From positions 9,312,001-9,376,000 of the forward strand of contig CM044306.1 of assembly GCA_024291935.2 (NCBI GenBank): a stretch of 64,000 bases of DNA, written 5' to 3'. This document shows positions 39,101 through 46,149 of this stretch, one piece after another. Each line of letters starts with the position of its first letter. The stretch's first letter is position 1. The stretch is from Okapia johnstoni (taxonomy: Eukaryota; Chordata; Mammalia; Artiodactyla; Giraffidae). A model generated the notes under the pieces. The model did not search any database. It saw only the letters and a program-made list of their open reading frames with translations, and was not told the origin of the DNA. The position numbers and the translations under genes were made by a program.

Positions 39101-41674
39101 ATTTTCAACAAGGAGAGCATCAGTCCCTCCTGTCTCCTGCGTCACTGCTCTGGCCGGGACCAGCACATCAAACACAAATGCACAAAGTGGCCGTCCTTGC
39201 TTCTCTCCTTACTTTAAAAATGTGCTTCTGGTATTTTCCTAACTGGAATGCTTTTTTGTAGTTTTTGCTAGATATCTTTTATAAACATTAGTAAAAATCC
39301 TTTCTGTTGCTACTTTGCTAAGAGTTTTTTTTAAATCATAATTTTTTGGGGTGGACATCTATTTTCAAGTGACCTGCCTCTCTTAATCTATTAATAAAGT
39401 GATAGCAACTAAGGTAGCAAGATTTGCAGTCATGTACGTAGAACTTGGGGATCCCCTGGCGGCTAAAACGTTCAAGCATCTGCCTGCAATGCGGAGGACT
39501 GGGGTTCGATCCCTGGGTTGGAAAGATCCCCTGGAAAAGGAAATGGGCTATCTGCTCTAGTATTCTTGCCTGGAGAATCCCATGGACAGAGGAGCCTGGC
39601 AGGCTACAATCCATGGGGTCGCAAAGAGTCGGACACGACTGAGGGACTAACACTTTCATGTAAAACTTACTGTGTGCCAAGGACTACTTGAAGCACTTTA
39701 TGTAACTCACTTAAGTTTTATCAAAAACACTATGAAGCGATATTATTATTCCTTTGCAGATGACAGACAGGTGAGGTAATTTTCAAGGATGCACGGCCAC
39801 TGGGCGGCAGAAGCAGGATGTGAACCCAGCAGGCCAGCCTCGGGGCTGTTACTGCAGCTGCTGCACTCGCTCCACAATTATACGTGGAGATTTCCTGACA
39901 TCAGAACATCCCTGCGTTACTACGATGAACACAAGCTGCTCACAGTGTTTACAAGACTACTGAATTTGCTGGTATTTTACCTAGAAGCTTTACATGTATA
40001 TTCATGAACGAGATGGGACTATAATTTTTCTTTCTCGTATTGTGCTGGTTTAATTCTGTTACCCAAATCAAGAGAACCTCACTGAATGAGCTAGAAGTTT
40101 CTCTCTCTTTTTTTCTCTGGAAGAGGTTGTGAAGCATTGAAATGATCTGTTTCTTAAAAGTTTCAATAAAACTCACTCGTCAACTGTCTCAGCCTGGTGT
40201 TTTCTTCATGGGAAAAAAAGTTAACCAATGATTTAATTTTGTTAATAGTTGAAAGGCTGGTCAGACTTTCTGTTCTGTTCTGTTTGGTGAAGTTATCTTT
40301 TCTCTCATCTTTAGTTTACTGATATTCAATTTCCACTTTGGAGAACATTTTATGATGCACATAAAATGGTGCTACTATAATAGATGTGATAACTGAATGT
40401 ACATATTTTGGAGGTATTTTCCAAAAGCCCTTTTTTCTGTTTAGGTGATTATTTTCAGACCAGTTTAGAGACCATTACTTTACCTGGATTCTCTTTCACT
40501 ATGCATCCTGCAGTTGGCACACCTCGAATTTAGGATTTATCATTCACTACATAGCATGAACCTGACTTGTAAATCTGACCCCGGCTAAAAATGGCAGTAC
40601 CATGGGCACACAGGTTTGTCCAAATAAGAGAAGTCTGGTCCTGAGGACCCACAGCGGCCCCGCGGCAAGGGCACGCTCAGAGCCGGGCGCGTGCCACAGT
40701 CCGCCCCCAGCCCTGCGCTCACTCACAGCCCCGCGTGTGCTCCTTGGAGAGCAGGTAGTTGGCCAGGGGCGGCGTGTAGGTCAAGCACTGCACGGTGGAG
40801 TTGAGGAAGCAGGTGTTGCCGAGGTTGTGCAGCCCCGCGCCCACGCGGTACACGCGCCCCCAGCGCAGCGACAGCCGCTCCACCGGGAAGAGCACCTTCT
40901 GGGGCGCGGGGACCCCGTCGCTGCAGCTCTCGTAGGCATGCTTGCTGCCTGGAGGGGGGGAAGGGAGAGAGGAGGGCCTGACGTCCGAGCCCCAGCAGAG
41001 CGTCGAGAGCCACACACTCTGCAGACGCATGCTTAGGAGGCGGTGTCTGGGGTACCTGGGTCCCCCTCTGGAGCCCAGGAGGAAGCCTGTGACTACACGG
41101 CTCTCCCTGATGGCCTTGGCCTGGAGCCCCAGAGCCCCTCTGTGGATAAGCTTTCAAGGACAGCTGGGGTCAGCAGGCCCTGCGCTGACCCCACCCATGT
41201 CGCCTTCTAGTTTCCAAGCCCTGTTCCTGAACCTCTTGAGACAGAGATCACTCTCTGACCAACCCTGTTCTGTTACTTCTGCGGCTAAAACCTACTGGCC
41301 CCACGCCCGACACTCACAGCTGACCACACTGTGTTTCTGTTCCTACTACAGGTCAGCGTTTCGTCCCTCCGCCCATCAGCACACGGCCAGGCCCTCTCAG
41401 CACCACCCTCTGCATCTGTACCCTGTCTCCAGGCTGGCGGCTCATCTCCGCTCCGGTGGCACCCGGCTCCCTCTGTCCTGGGGTTCAGCAGCACGTATTT
41501 GCTCTTCAGTGATTCCAGCTGGTAGGAGAAACTCTTGCTGGCCGGCTCGAACTCCAGCTTCTGCAGGAGGACCTTCTTGGCAGAGGCGGCCAGAAGCTTC
41601 CCCAGGTCCCCATCGTCAGCCGAGTCCCTGCGGCCAGGCTTGAGGGCTTCCTTCAGCTTGTCCACGATGGGCAT
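18019..41674 (-). CDS. USP36: USP36, ubiquitin-specific protease 36 (whole CDS span, 18 exons)
   Basis: Eighteen exons join in consistent phase to 1,101 codons plus stop; the human protein is about 1,120 residues. The product is a nucleolar cysteine protease of the USP family that removes ubiquitin from substrates such as fibrillarin, nucleophosmin and MYC (known from human). The sequence shows the N-terminal [15 protein letters not shown], the Cys box [12 protein letters not shown] with Cys131, the QEDAHEF box at 206-212, CxxC pairs at 255/258 and 302/305 forming the zinc ribbon, and the His box [11 protein letters not shown] with His382, followed by MNDS near 397-400. The catalytic domain ends at about residue 422. 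The rest is Ser/Pro-rich and then strongly basic, with [22 protein letters not shown] and a run of eight lysines (940-947), fitting nucleolar targeting. The C-terminus is ASSLSYRR. All catalytic residues are intact and no frameshift is seen. Confidence 0.97.
18458..18573 (-). CDS. USP36: USP36 coding exon (residues 1020-1058)
   Basis: Codes for [20 protein letters not shown] and on to [10 protein letters not shown]; human has [20 protein letters not shown]. Acceptor cttgcAG|TTTT and donor AAG|GTGTGA are present. It enters in phase 1 and leaves in phase 0. Confidence 0.95.
19247..19348 (-). CDS. USP36: USP36 coding exon (residues 986-1019)
   Basis: Codes for [20 protein letters not shown] and on to SSDKAYGRR, matching the conserved [20 protein letters not shown] block of the family. 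Acceptor gattgcAG|GGCTG, donor AGAG|GTACTG; phase 1 at both ends. Confidence 0.95.
20877..21070 (-). CDS. USP36: USP36 coding exon with poly-lysine (residues 921-985)
   Basis: Frame continuity from the preceding exon gives [19 protein letters not shown], then eight lysines, then QEPRQEG. The corresponding human segment is [13 protein letters not shown]. The lysine run at about 21,015-20,992 is written as mixed AAA/AAG codons including eight consecutive A. Donor ACAG|GTGTGC departs from consensus at positions +3 to +5. This tail is less conserved than the rest. Confidence 0.9.
21502..22089 (-). CDS. USP36: USP36 coding exon (residues 725-920)
   Basis: A 588-base exon beginning with acceptor ctacAG|GGCTG. 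It codes for [20 protein letters not shown], later [28 protein letters not shown], and [20 protein letters not shown]. The corresponding human blocks are RAVSPAPQ, LPEASEPPQSPSEKRKK and [19 protein letters not shown]. Donor CACGG|GTGAGA. The basic clusters are candidate nuclear/nucleolar targeting signals. Confidence 0.95.
22652..22852 (-). mobile_element. Bov-tA SINE in USP36 intron
   Basis: Antisense element from 'agtggctaagtcacgtccga' to 'actgagccatctgggaaac', near full length. Confidence 0.88.
23866..23996 (-). CDS. USP36: USP36 coding exon (residues 682-724)
   Basis: Codes for [29 protein letters not shown] and AAAWPVSAI, clearly matching human [15 protein letters not shown] and THPVVASTWPV. 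Acceptor actgcAG|GCCAGC and donor ATCCG|GTAAGC. The adjacent intron carries a long polypyrimidine stretch (on the minus strand) at about 24,050-24,240. Confidence 0.95.
24050..24240. repeat. Polypurine stretch (polypyrimidine on the USP36 strand)
   Basis: About 190 bases are almost entirely A and G on the plus strand, with aaaag repeats at 24,077-24,102. It ends some 55 bases upstream of the acceptor of the exon at 23,866-23,996. Confidence 0.85.
24568..25206 (-). CDS. USP36: USP36 large exon (residues 469-681)
   Basis: A 639-base exon, the largest of the gene, coding for a Ser/Pro-rich linker. It starts [20 protein letters not shown], contains [19 protein letters not shown] and ends [15 protein letters not shown]; the same landmarks occur in human USP36. 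Acceptor ctcttAG|AGACC, donor AAG|GTGGGT; phase 0 at both ends. The sequence is low-complexity in places and likely disordered. Confidence 0.96.
25207..27307 (-). other. USP36: USP36 intron between exons at 27,308 and 25,206
   Basis: This intron of 2.1 kb has no exon-like segment or clear recent SINE. It is AT-rich, with a (TA/TG)-rich patch around 26,800-26,835. Parts of 25,860-26,060 and 26,690-26,900 look like very old LINE/DNA-transposon material that I cannot name. Confidence 0.6.
27308..27446 (-). CDS. USP36: USP36 coding exon (residues 422-468)
   Basis: Codes for [19 protein letters not shown] and on to [12 protein letters not shown], just after the catalytic domain. Acceptor tttgacAG|GATTCC, donor AAAG|GTACTT. 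Confidence 0.95.
27573..27688 (+). mobile_element. Short tRNA-Glu SINE
   Basis: 'gggagttccctggaggccca' to 'ggcacagccaaaaaaaa'; plus orientation in a USP36 intron. Confidence 0.8.
28296..28396 (-). CDS. USP36: USP36 coding exon, end of catalytic domain (residues 389-421)
   Basis: Codes for [20 protein letters not shown] and [14 protein letters not shown], the last strands of the USP fold. Asp399 (or Asn398) is the expected third catalytic position. Acceptor tgcttcAG|GCAAGC, donor CTGCG|GTAACC. Confidence 0.97.
28512..28720 (-). mobile_element. BovB LINE 3' fragment
   Basis: 'cagtcacttagtcatgtctg', 'gatgccatccaaccaactca' and 'cccagcatcaaggtcttttc' are the reverse complement of the BovB tail. 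The same family recurs at 51,010 and 61,713. Confidence 0.85.
29196..29336 (-). CDS. USP36: USP36 coding exon with His box (residues 342-388)
   Basis: Codes for [20 protein letters not shown] and then [20 protein letters not shown]. The catalytic His382 lies in HAGHYYCY. Forty-seven codons exactly; acceptor aacAG|GATGTG, donor GTGAAG|GTCAGT. Confidence 0.98.
30582..30903 (+). mobile_element. CHR-type SINE
   Basis: Full-length element from 'ggggcttccctggtggctca' through repeated 'caactactgagtccacgtgc' modules to an 'aaataaataaataaaa' tail. It lies in a USP36 intron. Confidence 0.88.
31515..31626 (-). CDS. USP36: USP36 coding exon (residues 304-341)
   Basis: Codes for [20 protein letters not shown] and [18 protein letters not shown]. 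The first Cys (305) completes the second CxxC pair of the zinc ribbon. LTLSLKRF is a USP-family signature strand. Acceptor ctcgcAG|ATGCA, donor ACCAAG|GTGAGC. Confidence 0.98.
31718..31926 (-). mobile_element. tRNA-Glu SINE with 11-base target duplication
   Basis: The poly-T start and 'ccactggaccaggaagtctc' end mark an antisense SINE. Direct copies of tgggacctgct lie at 31,707-31,717 and 31,927-31,937. Confidence 0.9.
32363..32546. repeat. 92-base tandem duplication in USP36 intron
   Basis: 'aatgacctggatataaggta' occurs at 32,363 and 32,455, and the following sequence ('acacacccaca', 'cctaaagagaagaag', 'gttagagtcacgtct', 'ctgaaat') repeats in order. The two copies differ by small indels and substitutions. 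Confidence 0.9.
32845..32963 (+). mobile_element. Short tRNA-Glu SINE
   Basis: 'agttccctggtggcccagtg' to 'ggccagaaagaga'. Imperfect direct repeats atgtggatgatggtca (32,829) and atgtggacggtggtca (32,964) flank it. Confidence 0.85.
33085..33167 (-). CDS. USP36: USP36 coding exon (residues 277-303)
   Basis: Codes for [20 protein letters not shown] and ENAYMCA. Cys302 is the first Cys of the second CxxC pair. Human has Ala where this protein has Pro291. Acceptor ttctcAG|CAAGC, donor GCAAA|GTAAGT. Confidence 0.97.
33788..33858 (-). CDS. USP36: USP36 coding exon (residues 253-276)
   Basis: Codes for [20 protein letters not shown] and LEIR. Cys255 and Cys258 form the first CxxC pair; YDPYLDV is a family-conserved motif. 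Acceptor ctcgcAG|TGAAG, donor CGG|GTACAC. Confidence 0.97.
34299..34366 (-). CDS. USP36: USP36 coding exon (residues 230-252)
   Basis: Codes for [20 protein letters not shown] and SR; the same string occurs in human USP36. Acceptor ctccAG|GTTGG, donor CGGG|GTAAGT. Confidence 0.97.
34367..36544 (-). other. USP36: USP36 intron between exons at 36,545 and 34,366
   Basis: Mostly unique, moderately GC-rich sequence of 2.2 kb without a clear recent repeat. A 16-base G run (35,280-35,295) and a short A run (35,343-35,350) are the only simple tracts. Open frames on both strands here have no recognisable content. Confidence 0.65.
36545..36647 (-). CDS. USP36: USP36 coding exon with QEDAHEF box (residues 196-229)
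   Basis: Codes for [20 protein letters not shown] and [14 protein letters not shown]. The QEDAHEF motif (206-212) is the conserved box 2 of USP enzymes. Acceptor ccttAG|AGATTG, donor GCCAA|GTACGT. Confidence 0.97.
36997..37300 (+). mobile_element. CHR-type SINE
   Basis: 'gggcttccctggtggtccag' through 'caactaagcccatgcgctgc' modules to 'gacccagtgcagccc'. It lies in a USP36 intron. Confidence 0.88.
37673..37783 (-). CDS. USP36: USP36 coding exon (residues 159-195)
   Basis: Codes for [20 protein letters not shown] and [16 protein letters not shown]. Acceptor cccacAG|GTCACC, donor CGAA|GTAAGA; phase 1 at both ends. Confidence 0.97.
38266..38452 (-). mobile_element. Bov-tA SINE with 11-base target duplication
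   Basis: Antisense Bov-tA between direct copies of gctacacttct at 38,255-38,265 and 38,453-38,463. Confidence 0.92.
38980..39058 (-). mobile_element. tRNA-Glu SINE fragment
   Basis: 'accggggatcaaacctgggc' to 'ggactgccagggaattcccc' is the antisense tRNA-like head only. Confidence 0.8.
39446..39652 (+). mobile_element. Bov-tA SINE
   Basis: 'ggggatcccctggcggctaa' to 'cacgactgagggactaacac', near full length, in a USP36 intron. Confidence 0.9.
39662..39842 (+). repeat. MIR-like SINE
   Basis: 'cttactgtgtgccaaggac', 'ttattattcctttgcagatg' and 'gatgtgaacccagcaggcc' fit the mammalian-wide MIR core. Confidence 0.7.
40727..40948 (-). CDS. USP36: USP36 coding exon with catalytic Cys box (residues 85-158)
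   Basis: Codes for [20 protein letters not shown], then [20 protein letters not shown] and [12 protein letters not shown]. The nucleophile is Cys131 in NTCFLN, the same number as in human. Acceptor ctccAG|GCAGC, donor GGCT|GTGAGT. Confidence 0.98.
41422..41674 (-). CDS. USP36: USP36 first coding exon (residues 1-84)
   Basis: The start codon at 41,674-41,672 (gcaccATGc) gives [20 protein letters not shown], matching the human N-terminus. The exon continues to DEPPAWRQ and the donor ACAGG|GTACAG. Acceptor ccccAG|TAATG at 41,685-41,684 leaves only nine untranslated bases in this exon. An out-of-frame ATG at 41,681 precedes the real start by seven bases. Confidence 0.97.
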
Positions 41675-41984
41675 GGTGCATTACTGGGGGACGAGGAGGG
41701 ACACAGAGCAGCGGGTAAGCGGGCCCCGGGAGCAGAGCATCCTTTCTCTGAAAACCCCCTCCTGGGCCTTAGGGATGGGTCCCACCATGAAAGTGGCTCT
41801 GGATCGGCCACCAACCCTACAGAGCAAGTGGAAGACATGAGACCACGCGGACACAGCAGCATCCACGCCTCTCCTCTCAAAAAAGACAGAGTGCCTCTGC
41901 CAACAGCACTAAACGGACAGACACAGCCCCGAGGAGGTCAGACTACCCTCTTGATGTCATCTCTTCAAGAAGGACCATTGAGTA

Positions 41985-42129
41985 GGGACTTCCCCAGTGG
42001 CTCAGTGGTGAAGAATCTGCCTGCCAATGCAGGAGGACATGGGTTTGATCCCTGGTCCAGGAAGATCTCACTTTTCTGGGGGCAACTAAGCCCCTGTGCC
42101 ACAACTACCGAGCACGTATGATGCAACTA
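41985..42129 (+). mobile_element. CHR-type SINE, 5' half (split by mariner)
   Basis: 'gggacttccccagtggctca' to 'gagcacgtatgatgcaac' plus the TA target. It continues at 43,391, with the mariner between. Confidence 0.9.
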
Positions 42130-43390
42130 CTAGGTTGGTGCAAAAGTAATTGCGGTTTTACATTCTTGCACTTAGTCATTTGATACTGGAAATACATTCT
42201 TATACAAATGTGATTATGCTATACATCATTTTAATGCACATTTCTTGCTTCTGGGTTTTTTGCTAATGAATTAAATTATTTGCTGTTTATTTTATATTTA
42301 TTTTAGACTACAGAAATGTTAGACAAAAAGCAAAATTGAGCAGTTTTTTAATTCACATTCAAAATGGCTCGTAAAGCAGCGGAGACAATTAGCAACATCA
42401 ACAATGCATTTGGCTCAGGAACTGCTAACGAATGTACAGTGCAGTGGTGGTTCAAGGTCTGCAAAGGAGACGAGGGCCATAATGAGGAGCTCGGTGGCCG
42501 GCTGTCGGAAAGTGACAATGACCAGTTAAGAGCCATCAACAAAGCTGATCCTCTCACGACTGCATAAGAAGCTGCCTCAGAGCTCAACGTTTCAGCATCT
42601 GGAGCGAACTGGAAAGGGGAAAAGGCTCAGTAGGTGGGTGCCTCATGAGCTGACTGGAAATCCAAAAACTGTCATTTTGAAGTGTCATCTTCTCTTATTC
42701 TACACAACAACAACGAACCATTTCCTGATTGGATTGTGAAGTGTGACGAAAAGTGGATTTTCTATGACAAACAGCAACAATCAGCTCAGTGGTTTCACCA
42801 AGAAAAAGCTCCAAAGCACTTCCCAAATTCAAACTTGCACCAAAAAAAAGGTCATGGTCACTGGTGGTCTGCTGCTGGGTCTGATCCACTACAGCTTTCT
42901 GAATCCCAGTGATACCATTACATCTGAGAAGCATGCTCAGCAAATCAATGAGATGCACCAAAAACAGCAACGCCTACAGCCATCATTGGTCAACAGAAAG
43001 GGCCTAATTCTTCTCCATGACAATGTCCGACAGCACGTCACACAACCAACCCTTCAAAAGTTGAATGAATTGGGCTACAAAGTTTTGTCTCATCCACCAC
43101 ATTCACCTGACCTCTCACCAACTGACTACCACTTCTTCAAGCATCATGACAACTTTTTGCAGGGAAGACATTTTCACAACCAGCAGGAGGCAGAAAATGC
43201 TTTCCAAGAGTTTGCTGAATCCTGAAGCAAGGATTTTTTATGCTACAGGAATAAACAAACTTATTTCTCGTTGGCAAAAATGTGTTGTTTTTAAGGGTTC
43301 CTATTTTTATTAATAAAGATGTGGTTAAGCCTAGTTATAATGACTTAAAATTCATGGTCCGAAACTGCAATTACTTCTGTACCAACCTAA
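42130..43390 (+). mobile_element. Hsmar1-like mariner transposon with decayed transposase
   Basis: The 1,261-base element has inverted ends: 'ctaggttggtgcaaaagtaa' at the left, and 'attacttctgtaccaaccta' plus a at the right, whose reverse complement matches apart from a few substitutions. A TA dinucleotide flanks it at 42,128-42,129 and 43,391-43,392, the usual mariner target duplication. Inside are plus-strand transposase pieces: an N-terminal helix-turn-helix part (42,364-42,567), then VKCDEKW near 42,737, LILLHDN near 43,003 and HPPHSPDL near 43,092, where the catalytic D residues of the DD34D triad are expected. The frame is broken by a stop at 42,565, a shift near 42,850 and a probable small deletion near 42,600. 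It resembles Hsmar1/MADE1 of primates (about 1.29 kb) and the mariner known from ruminant genomes. It is non-functional. Confidence 0.93.
42364..43225 (+). pseudogene. Mariner transposase pseudogene
   Basis: Fragments in at least two frames show mariner transposase similarity: MARKAAETISNINNAFGSGT near the start; SLILHNNNEPFPDWIVKCDE from about 42,685; and HYSFLNPSDTITSEKHAQQI and DYHFFKHHDNFLQG later. A normal enzyme of this family has about 340 residues in one frame. An internal stop and a frameshift preclude a full product. Confidence 0.92.
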
Positions 43391-43560
43391 TACTAAGCCC
43401 ACACACTGCAACAACCCAAGGCTGTAAGCCTAGAGCCCGTGCTCCGCAACAAGAGAAGCTGCCACAATGAGAAGCCTGTGCACTGCAACTCGAGTAGCCG
43501 CCACCTGTGCAACTACAGAAAGCCAGCACGCAGCAATGAAAAGTAAAATACATACATAAA
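43391..43560 (+). mobile_element. CHR-type SINE, 3' half
   Basis: 'ctaagcccacacactgcaac' through 'caagagaagctgccacaatg' to 'gcacgcagcaatgaaaag', followed by an A-rich tail. Together with 41,985-42,129 it forms one SINE with the mariner inside. Confidence 0.9.
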
Positions 43561-43966
43561 TTTAAATAAAAAGAAAGAAACACCATCAAGTGACTTTGGA
43601 CATCATGCCTGGTGTAACTTCCCTCAAAGGGCAACCACGTGGGCCTAACGTCTGCTCAAAACCAGGGAAATGCTAATTCTCTCAAGACACTCTGGTAAGT
43701 GTGCAAGACACATTTGTCTCTGCAAGACACAAATCCACGTAATAAAGGAATTCCCAAGGTGAGTGAGATAAGGATACCCCTGTGTTCAGACCCACAGTCT
43801 TCAAAACCAGAACGTCATGAGCCTTAAGGGGCCACCAAACACAAGAAAGGAGGCTGGTCCAAATTGGGATATGCTAGAAGTGTAAAATACGTGGACTTAG
43901 AAGAATTAAGTTTGCAAATGTAAAGTGTCTCAGTAGTTTTAAGACTGGTTATTTGCCAAAATGTAC

Positions 43967-44290
43967 TTTTTATTTTATTCATTTATTTATGGCTGCTCTG
44001 CGTCTTTGTCGTCGTCCACAGACTTTCTCTAGTTGCTGCGAGCAGGGGCTACGCTCTAGTTGCGGTACACAGGCTTCGAGTTGCAGTGGCTTCTCCTGCT
44101 GCGGAGCACAGGCTCTAGGCGCGTGGGTTTCAGTAGTTGCGGCTCGTGGGCGCTAGAGCACAGGCTCAGTAGTTGTGGCACACAGGCTTAGCTGCTCTGC
44201 AGCACTGGGGATCTTTCCAGCCCAGAGATCGAACCCATGTCCCCTGCACTGGTGGGCGGATTCTTAACCACCAGACCACCAGGGAAGCCC
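43967..44290 (-). mobile_element. CHR-type SINE
   Basis: Antisense element with T-rich start 'tttttattttattcatttat', 'ctctagttgctgcgagcag' modules and the end 'accaccagggaagccc'. It lies in USP36 intron 2. Confidence 0.88.
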
Positions 44291-45218
44291 TGATATGATC
44301 ATATTTTACATATATTAGGTTAAATAAAATTCATTCCACCTGCTTCTTTTTATTTTCTAATGTGGCCAATGCAAAACCCAATTATACCTGTGGCCTGCGT
44401 TACTGGATAGTGCTTGTACCGACTATCTTTTTTAAAAGTGAGAGAGGAGACAAATGATCGTAACAGGACCAGAAAGGTGTACACAAGACTCCGAAGCTAG
44501 AGGCGGTGGAGCAGGCAGGGGCGTGGCGGCAGCTTGGACTCTGGAATGCCTGCGTTATTCCATCTTGGATTAGTTATAAACTCCAGGGAAAAAAAATCCC
44601 TGTGACCGCCAGAGCTTATTCTTTATAAAATAGGAATAAGAACAGCATTAAAGGTACCTGTGAGGTTAATGCGGAGACACACACTGGATAAGAGCTGAGT
44701 ACTAGCTGAGGAACCGCAGTGTAACAAACCAGAAACCCCCATCACCCCTGACTGCTACACGTGGATCTACCACTTTTCCTTCCCATCCACTACCTCTCAA
44801 CCATGTGGCCAAAGCTCAAGGACTATTTGACTTACAATTAGATAAGAGGTTCCTTACATGACTCATTCCCATCAGGAAAAAAGATGACTCCCTTGGGTGT
44901 GTGGTCTCTGGCTGGACTCAGGAGACCCAACTGATCAGGTGGACCCAAAACTCAGCTGGAGTGAAAAGACTCCCTCCAGCACGTCTGATGAAACCACCCA
45001 GATTTCAGTTATGGGACACCTAATTCTGTAAATGGATCAAATTTCTTTTTCTATAAAAATTTCTATAAAAAACAGAAATGTAAAAAAATTACTTAAAAAA
45101 AAAAAAGCAAGCACAAGTTCTTTGACATGAAAAAAAATAAAAGAAGCTTTCCTAAGGAGAATTATCTAAGAGAGCTCACCAAACTGAACAATGGCTGCTG
45201 GACCACGAGCGGGCTTAC

Positions 45219-45382
45219 CTGGGGTGTCTGAACTTGGGCGTGCTGTTCCTGCAGCGAGGGGTCAGGTGCTTGGCTGGACTGGGTAGGCAGGGTGCTGGGC
45301 CCTCAAAATCATGTGGTTCCCAGCTTTGGGCCCGTTAAATCATCAGAGCTGCAGGCATGTTGTCCGGAAGGGGCATCAGAAT
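45219..45382 (-). other. USP36: USP36 5'UTR exon (probable exon 2)
   Basis: A 164-base segment on the minus strand is bounded by a strong acceptor (tcatcccacAG) and a consensus donor (CCCCAG|GTAAGC). It lies between the CpG-island promoter and the first coding exon. It contains two short upstream ORFs: ATG at 45,376 to TAA at 45,335 (13 codons) and ATG at 45,312 to TGA at 45,262 (16 codons). Exon status is inferred from splice sites and position. Confidence 0.75.
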
Positions 45383-45664
45383 CTGTGGGATGAAAGCACA
45401 CCACATGAAGCCACCTCTCTTCCCGATGTCTCACCAGCCCTCCTCCCTAGACGTGAAGCAGGAAGGCCAACCATCTTCTGGTAACAGTCAGCATTAAGGC
45501 AGAAGGAACATGGCTAGTGCGAGACACAGGAAGAGGACAGCTAGGCTAACTAGCTGCAAACAATTTTGATGGATACAATACGAAAACCCTGCCCTCCGCT
45601 CGAGACCTTAACCTCCACGCCAGCGACAGGCCCAATGAACAAATATCTCCCTCACACACTCACT

Positions 45665-45935
45665 GATGCTGCTGCTGCTAAGTCGCTTCAGTCGTGTCCG
45701 ACTCTGTGCGACCCCATAGACGGCACAGGCTCCCCCGTCCCTGGGATTCTCCAGGCAAGAACACTGGAGTGGGTTGCCATTTCCTTCTCCAATGCATAAA
45801 AGTGAAAAGTGAAAGTGAAGTCGCTCAGTCGTGTCTGACTCCTAGCGACCCCACGGACTGCAGCCTACCAGGCTCCTCCGTCCACAGGATTTCCCAGGCA
45901 AGAGTACTGGAGCGGGGTGCCACTGCCTTCTCCAC
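45665..45935 (-). mobile_element. BovA-type SINE dimer with target duplication
   Basis: Two antisense BovA units lie head to tail, joined by 'gcataaaagtgaaaagtgaa'. The pair is flanked by direct copies of cacactcact (45,655-45,664 and 45,936-45,945), so it entered as one dimeric element. Confidence 0.9.
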
Positions 45936-46149
45936 CACACTCACTAGTCAACTCCAATCTCTACTGCATTTGCAAATAGTAAGAGATAATACATAATCAT
46001 CTCCAACTTTCAGTTTTCATGAGCCAGTAAGATTTCAAAAAAAAAAGAAAAAGAAAGAAAACCGAACGTCCAATGAGAGTTGCCAAATTTTCACTCTAGC
46101 TAAGTCTGTGGGTTTTTTTTCCTGAATTACCAACCACAATCACCATGAT

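Larger units (their letters stand above)
39200..40480 (-). mobile_element. Degenerate L1 ORF2 fragments (antisense), interrupted
   Basis: The parts 39,200-39,378 and 39,945-40,480 read like decayed reverse complement of L1 ORF2 (for example 'gaatgagctagaagtttctc', 'gttgaaaggctggtcagac'). They are separated by a Bov-tA (39,446-39,652) and a MIR-like element (39,662-39,842). The alignment is by eye and the family is old. Confidence 0.6.
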
